A stretch of 64,000 nucleotides of DNA from JBCCDY01 sp039030555 (GTDB lineage: Bacteria; Bacteroidota; Bacteroidia; Cytophagales; Cyclobacteriaceae): the NCBI GenBank assembly GCA_039030555.1, contig JBCCDY010000004.1:186001-250000 (forward strand). The letters are read 5' to 3'. The notes below the pieces were generated by a model that saw only the letters and a program-made list of their open reading frames with translations, made no database searches and had not been told where the DNA came from. Shown piece by piece: positions 27,916 to 36,880 of the stretch. How positions within the stretch are numbered: position 1 is the first letter of the stretch; each line of letters begins with the position of its first letter. Position numbers and translations under genes: made by a program.

Positions 27916-28020
27916 GAGTCTCTCGAATGATGTATTGCCTTCATCGGACGTTTACTTACGGAAAAAATGATTGATGTCCAGTCCTATCTTATTTAAATAT
28001 GTATAATTTCAATCATTTTT

Positions 28021-28240
28021 TACCGTTTCTCAGAACTTGAGGAAGATTTCCCAACATTTTCCCAACTCATCTGGGAAAAAACTGAGAAATGAGCATGCTT
28101 TTGTCCGAATCTTGTCCGAGCAAATGCCTTAACTCTTAAAATTACCTCATACGCTCAATAAAGCGTGATTTTATGCCTCGCAAACAACTCATATTGAATG
28201 CGTGATTTTGTTGGAATCGAAAGCTTAATTGCATCATTCT
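28021..28240 (+). repeat. Dispersed intergenic repeat, copy A
   Basis: This segment matches copies at 36648-36880 (B) and 44850-45070 (C) in the same orientation. Shared blocks include TTTCCCAACATTTTCCCAAC, CATGCTTTTGTCCGAAT, CTTGTCCGAGCAAA and GATTTTATGCCTCGCAAAC. Two hairpins: TTTTCCCA-ACTCATC-TGGGAAAA (28057-28079) and ACGCT-CAATAA-AGCGT (28151-28166). It fills most of the 406-nt gap between an AraC gene and an SMR gene. No coding potential is obvious. An RNA or a small non-autonomous mobile element are both possible. Confidence 0.75.
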
Positions 28241-28321
28241 CATTTTACAATTAGATACACGGAATTTAGTCCATCCACTGCAACAAATCCATTGATGTAA
28301 GTTGTATCTCCAGATCATTCA

Positions 28322-28651
28322 TTAATTAGAAAGTGTTTTTGAAAATACCTGCATAATCATCACACCACTTATGATCAGTAGCATACCGGCAATCGCAGGA
28401 GCATCTAGCTTTTGATGAAAGCGAAAGTATCCGACTATAGCGATAAGCAATATCCCAACACCAGCCCATACTGCATAAGCAACGCCAATAGGAATCTGTT
28501 TCAATGCCAGGGATAGGAAGTAAAAGGTCAAGCTATAACCAATAACAGTAATTATTGAAGGTGTAAGCTTTGTGAAACCAGCGCTCTCTTTTAGAGAAGA
28601 GGTAGCAATCATTTCCCCAACGATTGCTATGATTAAATATACCCACTTCAT
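28322..28651 (-). CDS. SMR-family small multidrug/guanidinium efflux protein
   Basis: 109 aa with four membrane helices, proton-driven efflux as a dual-topology dimer. The essential Glu in helix 1 is present (IVGEMIATSSLK, residue 13), and helices 3-4 show the IGVAYAVWAGVGILLIAIVGY motif of the EmrE-like branch. Its start overlaps the end of the DoxX gene by 4 nt, so it is the last gene of the minus-strand unit that begins with the AraC gene at 30766. Confidence 0.93.
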   Translation of the reverse strand: MKWVYLIIAIVGEMIATSSLKESAGFTKLTPSIITVIGYSLTFYFLSLALKQIPIGVAYAVWAGVGILLIAIVGYFRFHQKLDAPAIAGMLLIISGVMIMQVFSKTLSN

Positions 28652-29079
28652 TTCACAATCATCTTATCGATGGAAAATCTACCACCTCCTAGTACAGCAA
28701 GTGCTGCACACATAGCAAGAACCAGAATGTGATATTCATAACCTTCCTGGCCGGCTTCCATCTGGCCAAACCAATTCATCATGAATCCAAATTGTGCGTG
28801 CACAGTGACGATCATGCCTATAAACAAGCCGAACATGATTCCGGCATTTATTCTCGTGGCTGCACCAAGAATGAGTAATAAACTGCCGAGTATTTCAATG
28901 AGAACAGTTAGATATCCTAGAATGGCAGGTAAACCTAAATAGCCTGTTAAATAGCCCATGAAGGTATCAAATCCTTCACCTAGCTTACCGACTCCATGGA
29001 TGAGAATAACTAACCCAATAACCACACGAAGTATGGTAGATGCCAGGTTGTCGTCTGTTTTAAAAATTAGATTTTTCAT
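28648..29079 (-). CDS. DoxX-family membrane protein
   Basis: 143 aa, four hydrophobic helices. The family signature is LRVVIGLVILIHGVGKLGEGFDTFMGYL near residues 17-44, followed by GYLTVLIEILGSLLLILG. Role in the cell is not established for this branch. It is co-transcribed with an SMR efflux gene (overlap) and an outer-membrane-like protein 25 nt upstream, in a module under an adjacent AraC regulator. Confidence 0.9.
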   Translation of the reverse strand: MKNLIFKTDDNLASTILRVVIGLVILIHGVGKLGEGFDTFMGYLTGYLGLPAILGYLTVLIEILGSLLLILGAATRINAGIMFGLFIGMIVTVHAQFGFMMNWFGQMEAGQEGYEYHILVLAMCAALAVLGGGRFSIDKMIVK

Positions 29080-29104
29080 TTTGTCCTTTTTTATTGTTGA
29101 AATT

Positions 29105-29731
29105 TTAATTGAACTCTAATCGAAGAAAAAGACCGGGCTGAAGGTCATAGTCCCAGTCATCACCAAATTGGAATTGGTTGAGTGCTAAACCAGTTTGTAT
29201 CATTCCGAAATCAGCTCCAATCCGTACATACTGAAAGCTCAATAGATGTTGATCGTTGTTGAAGTTGAAGGAAAACTGTCCTTGTAGAAAACCATCTAGT
29301 TTTTCACTCAACCTAGGCCTACTTTGAATAATAGAGAAAAACTCGAAATCTGGATTGGACTTAAACTCTGACGTGAAATTGGCGGTAAAAAGAAACCTTT
29401 CTGAGTAAAAGGTATACTGTGGACCACCAAGTGCAACCACCCGGTCTTTTAGAATCCTAGTACCCATTGTTGGACCAAACCCCTTGAATAAGTCGTAGCT
29501 TATTATGGTATATGACATGAAGTTGGTCTCATCTAAGTCCAGATTTCGTTCTGCTGTGTTTAAGCTGAAAATGCTGAGTTTGTAGTCCTTCGTTAATGGT
29601 TTGGTAATCCATGTCTCTACGTTGAGAAATTCTGAACCTACAGATGATTCAATGACATCTTGGGCGTTTGCTGTCCTAATACACGTAATGGCTATAAGCG
29701 AACCAACTAAAAAGCATATTTTCTTATTCAT
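29105..29731 (-). CDS. Hypothetical exported, probably outer-membrane, protein
   Basis: 208 aa with a signal peptide (about 1-23, ending ANA-QD). The rest alternates short beta strands (YKLSIFSLN, FMSYTIISYDLF, FLFTANFTSEF, QHLLSFQYVRIGADFG) and ends in LFLRLEFN, which suggests a small outer-membrane beta-barrel. No family name is offered. It lies between the AraC gene at 30766 and DoxX, on the same strand. Confidence 0.7.
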   Translation of the reverse strand: MNKKICFLVGSLIAITCIRTANAQDVIESSVGSEFLNVETWITKPLTKDYKLSIFSLNTAERNLDLDETNFMSYTIISYDLFKGFGPTMGTRILKDRVVALGGPQYTFYSERFLFTANFTSEFKSNPDFEFFSIIQSRPRLSEKLDGFLQGQFSFNFNNDQHLLSFQYVRIGADFGMIQTGLALNQFQFGDDWDYDLQPGLFLRLEFN

Positions 29732-29872
29732 TTTAAGCTTTGTCTTTTTAAGAATTGTCTACGGACAAAGCTAGAGGGGCTACTAAAGAGAACTTTTATC
29801 CACTTTTAAGGAAAAAGGGTAAGTATTTAGGTAATTGAGGTTTGTGAAGTAATCCTTTGACAATATGAGGAC

Positions 29873-30766
29873 TCAGACGAGCCCTTTCCGATATGTATTG
29901 GGCGTAATCCCGGTGTGTTTTTTAAAATATTTGGCGAAATTAGAGACCTCTCCAAATCCAAGATCACTGGCTATCTGCGATATAGTAAAATTACTCTGGC
30001 TCAAGATTCCTTTGGCTTGTAAGATCAGGTATTCTTGAATCAAATGAATAGGAGACCTTCCGGTGATCTCCTTGACCGCCTCTGATAAGTATACAGGACT
30101 GATATTTAGCTCAGATGCATAGTCCGCAACTTTCATAGTATAGGTTCCCTTTTCTTTAAGAAGGTTTTCGAACTGAAACGTGATTTCTTCGGCCCGATTA
30201 CCAAATGTTCTTATAGCGGGTTTTTCAATAAAGTATCTTTTGATCTTTTCTAGGAGCAAGGTCAGATAAGCCCCAAGTATTCCTGTGTCGTCATTACCAT
30301 CATGCTTTTGGTGTTCTTGAAATAGTCGACCCATGAGATCCATGATCTCTACAGCTTGAGGACGGTTGAGCGTAATCATAGGAGTGGTGTGCAGGTTGAA
30401 GAATGGATAGCTTTGGTATAGCTCATGTTTATTCAGCGTTAGTCTAAGGACTTCCGGTCTAAAAAGGATCATATACCCAAGTGAATCCTCTTCGAAAGAA
30501 TTTACTTTCCATGAGGATATTTGATAGGGTGTGGCGAAGGATAGAGAGTCCTTGAGCGGCTTGAATGATGAAGCTCCGATCTTGCAATCCACATCATGTC
30601 CAGACCCATAGGTGAGCTCGAAAAAACTATGCTTGTACGGTCCGATTTCAAATTGCTCCGTTCCTAGATGATCTTCAATTCTATAAATAAAGAATAAATC
30701 CGTTTTTATTGACTCATCGATACCAATGTCTAAGAGTAGGTCTGATATGTTATCGTAGATTTTCAA
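29873..30766 (-). CDS. AraC-family transcriptional regulator
   Basis: 297 aa. The C-terminal HTH pair reads YASELNISPVYLSEAVKEITG and IASDLGFGEVSNFAKYFKKHTGITPNTYRK; the N-terminal half is an AraC-type sensing domain. It is first in a minus-strand run with an outer-membrane-like protein, DoxX and SMR efflux genes (141-nt gap to the first), so it probably controls them. Confidence 0.92.
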   Translation of the reverse strand: MKIYDNISDLLLDIGIDESIKTDLFFIYRIEDHLGTEQFEIGPYKHSFFELTYGSGHDVDCKIGASSFKPLKDSLSFATPYQISSWKVNSFEEDSLGYMILFRPEVLRLTLNKHELYQSYPFFNLHTTPMITLNRPQAVEIMDLMGRLFQEHQKHDGNDDTGILGAYLTLLLEKIKRYFIEKPAIRTFGNRAEEITFQFENLLKEKGTYTMKVADYASELNISPVYLSEAVKEITGRSPIHLIQEYLILQAKGILSQSNFTISQIASDLGFGEVSNFAKYFKKHTGITPNTYRKGLV

Positions 30767-30802
30767 GTTGAGTTATCTCTCAAAAATAAGATTAGTCTTG
30801 TA

Positions 30803-30965
30803 TTACACAATTCTCATTTCGCCTGGTTTTGATCCAAGATCTGGAATTCTCTCTGCAGCTTCTTTACGTTTCTGATCAATCACTTTCGCATATGTAAATC
30901 TGAGTTGTCTTTACATTCTTGCGATCCAGAAGTTTGGAGACAGTATAGATGTTGCTCTTTTATCG
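30803..30965 (-). pseudogene. C-terminal remnant of a tyrosine recombinase (integrase)
   Basis: Minus-strand translation gives IYTVSKLLDRKNVKTTQIY, then a frameshift, then TYAKVIDQKRKEAAERIPDL and a stop. This is the end of the catalytic domain of Bacteroidetes site-specific integrases, including the usual catalytic Tyr region (TTQIYAKVID). Only about 50 residues remain, with a small insertion near 30888 breaking the frame. It marks an old integration or deletion event in the AraC-rich region. Confidence 0.75.
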
Positions 30966-30997
30966 ATTTTTAAGTCGGATCTGCTGTACTCGTTCTT

Positions 30998-31600
30998 CTA
31001 CCGATCTGTATAATACCTCACCATTGGCCTGTGCTTTGAGGTCTTATCAACGATCTCAAATCCGGCTTTTTCGAATGATTTATACATGCCTATCCATAGA
31101 AAGCCATCTGGCATTTTCTCCTGGGTTGGGATTGTCGGGTAAGCTTCCACAATCTTGATGCCCTGTTCTTTGGCATAAATCACCAGTCCCTTTAATAAAT
31201 CAACAGAAACTCCATGCTTCCTGAATTCCTTTTTTACGAATGTGCAGGGAACCGACCAGACTTTTTGATTATCAATCGGCTTATGAACTCTTGACTTTTG
31301 AAGTCTTGTGAAATCTTCTCTTGGTGAAAATGCACACCATGCAATAGGTACATCTTCATAAAAGGCAAGAAGCCCAGTTGGTTGACCGTTCCAGACAAGT
31401 TGCTTCATTGCATTCTTATTACCATTATTGACCTTCCCCTCTTCATGATCTGATTTACTTAATCTAAAGTGCATGCACCAACAGTTGGCACCCGCTCCTT
31501 TCTCCCCAAAGAGTTCCAGGAATCTGTTCCAATTATCTTTTGTAAGTGGCTCAAAGATCAATTCTGTAGTGAAACTGGAGTCTATTTCTTGTGCTGTCAT
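30998..31600 (-). CDS. GNAT-family N-acetyltransferase
   Basis: 200 aa. The acetyl-CoA-binding region is around VPCTFVKKEFRKHGVSVDLLKGLVIYAKEQG and follows the Gcn5-type pattern; the N-terminal NCWCMHFRLS is typical of a GNAT subgroup near stress-resistance genes. Substrate unknown. It is divergent from the ada-alkA gene with 105 nt between, so the two may share a control region. Confidence 0.85.
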   Translation of the reverse strand: MTAQEIDSSFTTELIFEPLTKDNWNRFLELFGEKGAGANCWCMHFRLSKSDHEEGKVNNGNKNAMKQLVWNGQPTGLLAFYEDVPIAWCAFSPREDFTRLQKSRVHKPIDNQKVWSVPCTFVKKEFRKHGVSVDLLKGLVIYAKEQGIKIVEAYPTIPTQEKMPDGFLWIGMYKSFEKAGFEIVDKTSKHRPMVRYYTDR

Positions 31601-31705
31601 TGTATCGAAAGTCTTGATTAGAAGTTAGATATCAAAACTTTAGCAGGTATTTCTATTCATGTCCGAAAATCGCGAAAGGTTGTGTTTTACACTTGTTAGA
31701 TTAGC

Positions 31706-33175
31706 ATGTTCACGATGGAAAATCAAACGGGGTTTGCCCCAGAAATCGCATACGAGATATTCAAAAACAAAGATCGAAGGTTCGATGGTTTGATCTTCGT
31801 AGGTATCACTAGTACAGGAATTTATTGCAGGCCCATTTGCCCAGCTCCACAGGCTAAATCTTCGAATTGTAAATTTTACCCTTCTGCTGTGCTCGCAGAG
31901 CAAGCTGGCTTCAGGCCGTGTTTAAGATGTAAACCTGAGCGCTCCCCTTATGCATACAATCCGGAAGATATTTCCAACCTTGTATATAGAGCGATCCAAA
32001 AGATTGAGTTCACAATTACGAAGGATTGGACACTTGAAGATCTTGCTTCAGACTTGGAAGTGAGTACCCGACATTTAAGACGGAGTTTTGTGGAAGAACT
32101 AGGAGTAAGTCCTATCAAGTATTTGCAAAGCATTCGCTTATTGCGAGCAAAGCAGTTACTCGGAGACTCCAACCTGAATGTAACACAAGTCGCATTTTCA
32201 AGCGGTTTCAGAAGTGTAAGAAGGTTCAATGAAACGTTTAAAAGACAATATAATCTTACACCCACTCATATCCGCAAAAAGCAAAAGAATCAAGAGCCGG
32301 AGTTCGAGGATAAGATGATTCACTTGAAATGTGGGTTCAGAACCCCGTATGATTGGGATTACATTATTAGCTATTTCCAAGGAAGAAGTGCTCATGCTTC
32401 AGAATTGGTTTCTGATGGCGTTTATTACCGGACTGCGAGAATAGGCGAGCATAAAGGATGGCTTTCGGTTTCGCTGAGTGAGAAGGATTTGCACCTCTCC
32501 GTTGACATCAGCTATGACCTTCATCCGATCATTTCGGATATAATAGCAATTATCAAACGTCAGTTTGATGTTTATGCCAATCCACTCAGGATTAATGATC
32601 AGCTGGGAAAAGATTCTATTTTGGGGCAAAGTATTTCTGCTAACCCTGGCTTAAGGTCTCCGGGCTCTTTTGATCCATTTGAGATGCTGATAAGGGTCAT
32701 ATTAGGTCAACGGATTAGTGTGAAAGCGGCAACTACATTGATGAATAGATATGTCTCAACGTTTGGAGAGTCATTTGATACACCTGTTCCCGGCCTGGAA
32801 AGACTCTCTCCTTTACCAGCAGTAGTTGCTAAAGCAGATGCTGACCAAATTGCTTCACTGGGTATGCCGTACAAGAGGGCAGAGACGATTGTAGCTGTGG
32901 CCAAAGCTTTTGATGAGAAAAGGCTTGACTTTTCTTCTGATGCAGATATTAAAAAGCTAAGGTTAGCATTAGGTAAGATACCAGGAATAGGACCCTGGAC
33001 TATAGAATACATGCTAATGAGAGGGGTGTCCTGGCCCGATGCATTTCCAACCACTGACTTGGGTATACAGAAAGCTTTAGGGACAAAAAAGAAAAAGGAA
33101 ATTGAGGCTGTCAGTCACCCATGGCAACCTTATCGATCCTATGCTACTCATCATCTTTGGAAAATGATTTCATAA
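31706..33175 (+). CDS. Ada-type activator fused to AlkA 3-methyladenine DNA glycosylase
   Basis: 489 aa, three parts. First, an Ada N-terminal zinc domain with four Cys (41, 45, 72, 75; CRPIC and PCLRC), where Cys41 accepts methyl groups from phosphotriesters. Second, an AraC-type double HTH (about 95-190). Third, AlkA N and HhH-GPD glycosylase domains (about 200-485) with IPGIGPWT and catalytic Asp451 in FPTTDLGI. It senses methylation damage and removes alkylated bases. The first Met is followed by another at 31715, which is equally plausible. It is 1 nt from ogt, giving an adaptive-response operon. Confidence 0.95.
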   Translation: MFTMENQTGFAPEIAYEIFKNKDRRFDGLIFVGITSTGIYCRPICPAPQAKSSNCKFYPSAVLAEQAGFRPCLRCKPERSPYAYNPEDISNLVYRAIQKIEFTITKDWTLEDLASDLEVSTRHLRRSFVEELGVSPIKYLQSIRLLRAKQLLGDSNLNVTQVAFSSGFRSVRRFNETFKRQYNLTPTHIRKKQKNQEPEFEDKMIHLKCGFRTPYDWDYIISYFQGRSAHASELVSDGVYYRTARIGEHKGWLSVSLSEKDLHLSVDISYDLHPIISDIIAIIKRQFDVYANPLRINDQLGKDSILGQSISANPGLRSPGSFDPFEMLIRVILGQRISVKAATTLMNRYVSTFGESFDTPVPGLERLSPLPAVVAKADADQIASLGMPYKRAETIVAVAKAFDEKRLDFSSDADIKKLRLALGKIPGIGPWTIEYMLMRGVSWPDAFPTTDLGIQKALGTKKKKEIEAVSHPWQPYRSYATHHLWKMIS

Positions 33176-33176
33176 A

Positions 33177-33701
33177 ATGGAAACAGGGTATTTTACAACT
33201 ATACAACACTCTCCGATAGGTAGACTTCTCTTAACTGCAAATAACAAAGCTTTAACAGGCTTGTACTTTTATGCAAATGACTCAAGCTACATCAAAAGAA
33301 AAAAGGCTCGTCATGTTGAGAAAAATGATTTATCCATTTTTAAGAAAGCAGAAACACAGCTAGAAGAATACTTTGCCGGAAAGCGAACGGCATTCGATAT
33401 AGCTTTAGTGTTTGATGGAACTGGTTTTCAAAAAAGCGTATGGAATGCGCTTTTTACTATTCCTTTTGGAGAGACTGCCTCCTACTTACAGATAGCAGAT
33501 CAGATTGGAAACCGTGATGCGGTAAGAGCAGTGGGATTAACTAATGGCAAAAATCCGATTTCGATCATTTGTCCTTGTCACAGAGTAATTGGAAGTAATG
33601 GAAAACTCACAGGCTATGGGGGTGGACTGGAAAACAAAGAGTGGCTCTTGAGACATGAAGGAGCCTGGCCGAAGGGACCTCAGCAGACGAGCTTATTTTA
33701 A
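33177..33701 (+). CDS. ogt: Methylated-DNA--protein-cysteine methyltransferase
   Basis: 174 aa. Suicide repair of O6-methylguanine: the acceptor is Cys134 in CPCHRVIG, followed by GKLTGYGGGLENKEWLL, with the upstream PFGETASYLQIA and arginine-finger-like RAVG. It completes the Ada functions that are missing from the neighbouring ada-alkA fusion (no O6-guanine domain there). Only 1 nt separates the two, so they are co-transcribed. Confidence 0.96.
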   Translation: METGYFTTIQHSPIGRLLLTANNKALTGLYFYANDSSYIKRKKARHVEKNDLSIFKKAETQLEEYFAGKRTAFDIALVFDGTGFQKSVWNALFTIPFGETASYLQIADQIGNRDAVRAVGLTNGKNPISIICPCHRVIGSNGKLTGYGGGLENKEWLLRHEGAWPKGPQQTSLF

Positions 33702-33738
33702 TCCAGATAAGATGCCTTCTCTTCAAAGTTTAGCACCA

Positions 33739-33954
33739 TTAGTCTGGAAGCACCTCACATCTGATACCTATTTTTTGAAGTCTCGATATCACACTATTTG
33801 GTGAAACTCCTTTCGCCTCTATCCTCAGAATTCTATCACAATCATCCAGGTCAAAAGCTATATTGGAATAGCCGAAATACTCGTTTAAGATTGTTTTTAC
33901 AGATTGTGCTTCTCTGTCGTTTTCAATGCTGGTTCTAAATACCTCTACCATCAA
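33739..33954 (-). CDS. Small ferredoxin-like-fold hypothetical protein
   Basis: 71 aa. Predicted beta-alpha-beta pattern (MVEVFRTSI, DREAQSVKTILNEYFG, AFDLDDCDRILRIEA, SVISRLQKIGIRCEVL), as in small HMA/ACT-like folds, but without metal-binding CxxC. The ATG overlaps the DUF3817 gene stop by 4 nt, so it is the last gene of that unit. Confidence 0.6.
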   Translation of the reverse strand: MMVEVFRTSIENDREAQSVKTILNEYFGYSNIAFDLDDCDRILRIEAKGVSPNSVISRLQKIGIRCEVLPD

Positions 33955-34256
33955 TTCTCATTTTCCCGAATGATTCTAGGAACAAAGTAGAAGGTGCCGA
34001 AGGGAATAAAAGCTGCAACAAGTAGCGTAAACATGCTCTTCAAAGACCACCCTCGATCTATTTTGATTTGTATCACCTGAAAAACATATACTATAAACAG
34101 TAGGCCATGAATTGGACCCATTGCCTTACTGAGTTCGGTTATCTCAAATAGGAGTCTTAGTGGAACGGTAACGAAAACCAGGATCAATAATGTAATGCCT
34201 TCCGCAAAAGCTGCTAATCTAAATCTTCCAAGTTGTGTATTTAAAACTCCCAACAT
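33951..34256 (-). CDS. DUF3817-family membrane protein
   Basis: About 101 aa when started at the ATG at 34254-34256; an upstream start at 34298 would add 14 residues and overlap the previous gene. Three membrane helices. FRLAAFAEGITLLILVFVTVPL and MGPIHGLLFIVYVFQ are the DUF3817 signature; function not known. It lies 1 nt downstream of a cytochrome b-like membrane gene. Confidence 0.85.
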   Translation of the reverse strand: MLGVLNTQLGRFRLAAFAEGITLLILVFVTVPLRLLFEITELSKAMGPIHGLLFIVYVFQVIQIKIDRGWSLKSMFTLLVAAFIPFGTFYFVPRIIRENEN

Positions 34257-34257
34257 A

Positions 34258-34701
34258 TTAGAAGGATCTGAAAAATGGCCTAAACCAAGGAATAGCACTA
34301 AGGATTATGAACAATGAAATGCTAAACCATACCAGCGTTACCTTAAACTTCCTTTTATCCGTTGCGGCTCTTTTTGCTACTGCAGCCCCAATCGTCACAA
34401 ACACTACAGCTATAAACATTGCTGCCGCATGCCGCACACCAAAGAAAAGTAACTGATCATTCCCCTGCGCCCCATACTTAAAGAATGATTGAGTAAGAGG
34501 ACTGACGGATGCATAAAGTAATAACCCAATGAGAAGCTGAACATGGGAAATACCACTTGTTAGACCTCTTGTGATCTTGTCCATGCCAGTATACTTTCTC
34601 TTTGTTGCCAGACCTTCGGCACTTGTAAAAATTCCAAATATTAGGCTGCCTAATACTACCCACCTGATAATATTGTGGATGACTAATAAAGTTGGATACA
34701 T
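34258..34701 (-). CDS. Membrane protein, cytochrome b561-like
   Basis: About 147 aa from the ATG at 34699-34701 (the longer reading starts with TTG). Four hydrophobic helices, with conserved His residues in IHNIIRW, GISHVQL and GVRHAAAM that could bind haem; it is related to small cytochrome b-like Bacteroidetes proteins. It heads a three-gene unit with DUF3817 and the 71-aa gene. An AATTTCAATCA site lies at 34727-34737. Confidence 0.7.
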   Translation of the reverse strand: MYPTLLVIHNIIRWVVLGSLIFGIFTSAEGLATKRKYTGMDKITRGLTSGISHVQLLIGLLLYASVSPLTQSFFKYGAQGNDQLLFFGVRHAAAMFIAVVFVTIGAAVAKRAATDKRKFKVTLVWFSISLFIILSAIPWFRPFFRSF

Positions 34702-34794
34702 ATTATGACTGAATGTTGCTATTGCAAATTTCAATCACATATAGGTGTTTTTTGAGGAAATTACAATCTAAAAATAGTATTTATCAATCTTTTT

Positions 34795-35694
34795 TCAACT
34801 TTTTCTATAATGACTAGGAGTAACCTGAGCATGTCTTTGGAAGAATTTGGAGAAGTACGAGGGGTCTTCAAATCCCAAGTAGTGAGCGATTTCAGCAACA
34901 GAGCTATTGGAGTGCTTTAGCAATAATTGAGCTTCTATTACTTGTCTTTTAGCAATCCATTCACTTGTAGATAGCTGAGTGTTTGATTTAAGCACCTTGT
35001 TGAGATGATTAATACTGACATTGAGCAGATCAGCCATATCAGCAGGTTTAGGATTGTTTTTGATATTGTCAAGCAATGCATTTTTGAACTGTGTTACAAG
35101 TCTTGATGTGTTTTCATTCACAAATTTCCTTTTCTCCAAAAAAATGGGCTTGATTTCACTCAATACGGTAAGTAGATAGTGCTTAATCAGGAACAGGCTA
35201 CTCTCCGATTCATGATAAAGAAAAATCATCCTTGTACATATACATAGAATGATTTCATACAAACCACCGGCCAACTGAAACACTAAGAAATTGTCTGGAT
35301 TCAACAAATCAGAAAAATTTTTCAGGCCTGAGTTAAGTTGAGGGTTATCAAAAAAATGCTCGTGAAAAGTAACGAAGAACCCTGTGGTCCTTGGCTCTAT
35401 AGACCGGATGCTATTTGCCTGACCTGCCGGAGTAAATGTGAAGGTATTCTGAGTTAATGTTTGATTCATCACATCGATGGTCATTTGCATGCTGCCGGTT
35501 AACACAAAAATGAATCCATGTGATGTGTTACGAAACGGAGCATTAGGTAGTGTGAGATAAGGGTGTATTTCTTCTATCTTAGAGATACTAAAAAGAGAGA
35601 TATCCCCTCTGAGCTTGCTGTCTAATGCCTTGTCATCTTTCAGAAATTTCTTTCTGACTTGGTTTGGAGAGAATATGGGAATATCTGGTTTCAA
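34795..35694 (-). CDS. AraC-family transcriptional regulator
   Basis: 299 aa. HTH segments MADLLNVSINHLNKVLKSNTQ and IAHYLGFEDPSYFSKFFQRHAQVTPSHYRKS at the C-terminus; N-terminal cupin-type domain (about 30-165). It lies 10 nt after a DoxX-like gene on the same strand and so is probably the third gene of the DUF6010-DoxX-AraC unit, giving autoregulation. Confidence 0.92.
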   Translation of the reverse strand: MKPDIPIFSPNQVRKKFLKDDKALDSKLRGDISLFSISKIEEIHPYLTLPNAPFRNTSHGFIFVLTGSMQMTIDVMNQTLTQNTFTFTPAGQANSIRSIEPRTTGFFVTFHEHFFDNPQLNSGLKNFSDLLNPDNFLVFQLAGGLYEIILCICTRMIFLYHESESSLFLIKHYLLTVLSEIKPIFLEKRKFVNENTSRLVTQFKNALLDNIKNNPKPADMADLLNVSINHLNKVLKSNTQLSTSEWIAKRQVIEAQLLLKHSNSSVAEIAHYLGFEDPSYFSKFFQRHAQVTPSHYRKS

Positions 35695-35704
35695 TTATAC
35701 CAAT

Positions 35705-36073
35705 TTACGCTAAAGCTTTGGCTTGATGAATAACAAAGGCTGCCATTCCAAGAATGAGAATGTTCATCACTAAAAAGCTGAACTCTCCTCTTTTAATATG
35801 TACTCCAATGGCACCAACCATAACCACGACAATAGCATAGCTGCAATAAATTGTAAGATTCACTGGTAAAATCTTAATCATCCGAGGAAGAATAGTTAGT
35901 AGCCCAACAACCAATTCGAAGAGACCTAAAGCTCTTACAAAAAGCGATGGAAAGTCTGCGACCCAACCCATATTCTCGCTGAGCTTGATAATCGGTTGTG
36001 ATAATTTCATTGCACCAATAGAAGTAAAGATTAGTGCCAGTAGTATTTGTGCGATCCAGAACAGAATATTCAT
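35705..36073 (-). CDS. DoxX-like membrane protein
   Basis: 122 aa, four helices (ILFWIAQILLALIFTSIGAMKL; PSLFVRALGLFELVVGLLTIL; LTIYCSYAIVVVMVGAIGVHI; FSFLVMNILILGMAAFVIH). GAMKLSQPI and LGLFELV are the DoxX-like signature. Co-transcribed between DUF6010 and AraC genes (11 and 10 nt gaps). Confidence 0.85.
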   Translation of the reverse strand: MNILFWIAQILLALIFTSIGAMKLSQPIIKLSENMGWVADFPSLFVRALGLFELVVGLLTILPRMIKILPVNLTIYCSYAIVVVMVGAIGVHIKRGEFSFLVMNILILGMAAFVIHQAKALA

Positions 36074-36084
36074 GATTTTTAATA

Positions 36085-36528
36085 TTAAGAATTGGGTTTT
36101 AAACGTGAAATGAAGAAAGAATAAATACTAGGAGCACCGGTGAAAAACCATATGGCGATTACGACATCAAATACAGCACACCCAAGAGAAGATAATGCTG
36201 CTGTACTAATCAGGGGGTATCCATGTATATGATGTGCAATATCTAAGGCTGTGTGAAAAACCCAACCAATACCTATGTATTTGTAAGACTTTGAGCCATA
36301 AAAAGCCACAATGCCTACAACAATAGCAGCAAGCATCTCATATTGACCGAACCCGTTGTTTATGTAAACACCTCCGGCAACAGCCAACATCATCGCCATC
36401 ATTCTTTGACGGTATGGCTCTTTAATCAATGAAACCAGTGCAATAAATACCACACCGCTTATGATAGAGGATGTCACGTCTGGAAACCCAAAAGGTATAG
36501 GCGTTGGATGTTGATATATACTTTCCAT
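36085..36528 (-). CDS. DUF6010-family membrane protein
   Basis: 147 aa, about five membrane helices. The WVFHTALDIAHHIHGYPL stretch, with its run of His residues, and AVFDVVIAIWFF mark this uncharacterised family. First gene of the DUF6010-DoxX-AraC unit; an AATTTCAATCA site lies 60 nt upstream (36588-36598). Confidence 0.75.
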   Translation of the reverse strand: MESIYQHPTPIPFGFPDVTSSIISGVVFIALVSLIKEPYRQRMMAMMLAVAGGVYINNGFGQYEMLAAIVVGIVAFYGSKSYKYIGIGWVFHTALDIAHHIHGYPLISTAALSSLGCAVFDVVIAIWFFTGAPSIYSFFISRLKPNS

Positions 36529-36647
36529 ATTGCAAACTTCAATTGTATGAAGTTCAAAAAATGGTCAGAATCAAGCCTATGGTGGTGAATTTCAATCATT
36601 GGTGTATGCCTACTATTATTTCGTTTAGAAATGGTTGGGAAAGATGA

Positions 36648-36880
36648 GAAATTTCCCATCTTATTAGCTTGTTTTAAGAAGTTGGGAAGGACTTCTCAAC
36701 ATTTTCCCAACTTATCTGGGAAAAAACTAAGAAATGAACATGCTTTTATCCATTTTTTGTCCGAGCAAACAACCTCTCTTGTCAAAACCCTTTAACACAG
36801 CTAATCAAAGGGCGATTTTAAGCCTCACAAACATCTCATGTGGAATGCGTGATTTTGCTGGAGTTGAGAGTTAGAATCAT
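36648..36880 (+). repeat. Dispersed intergenic repeat, copy B
   Basis: Second copy of the repeat seen at 28021-28240 and 44850-45070. Hairpin 1 is TTTTCCCA-ACTTATC-TGGGAAAA (36702-36724); hairpin 2 is CCCTTT...AAAGGG (36788-36812), a different sequence from copies A and C at the same place. An extra inverted repeat, AAGTTGGGAA with TTCCCAACTT, spans 36679-36712. Its end touches the stop codon of the beta-lactamase-like gene. It fills most of the 348-nt gap, with no gene seen. Confidence 0.75.
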
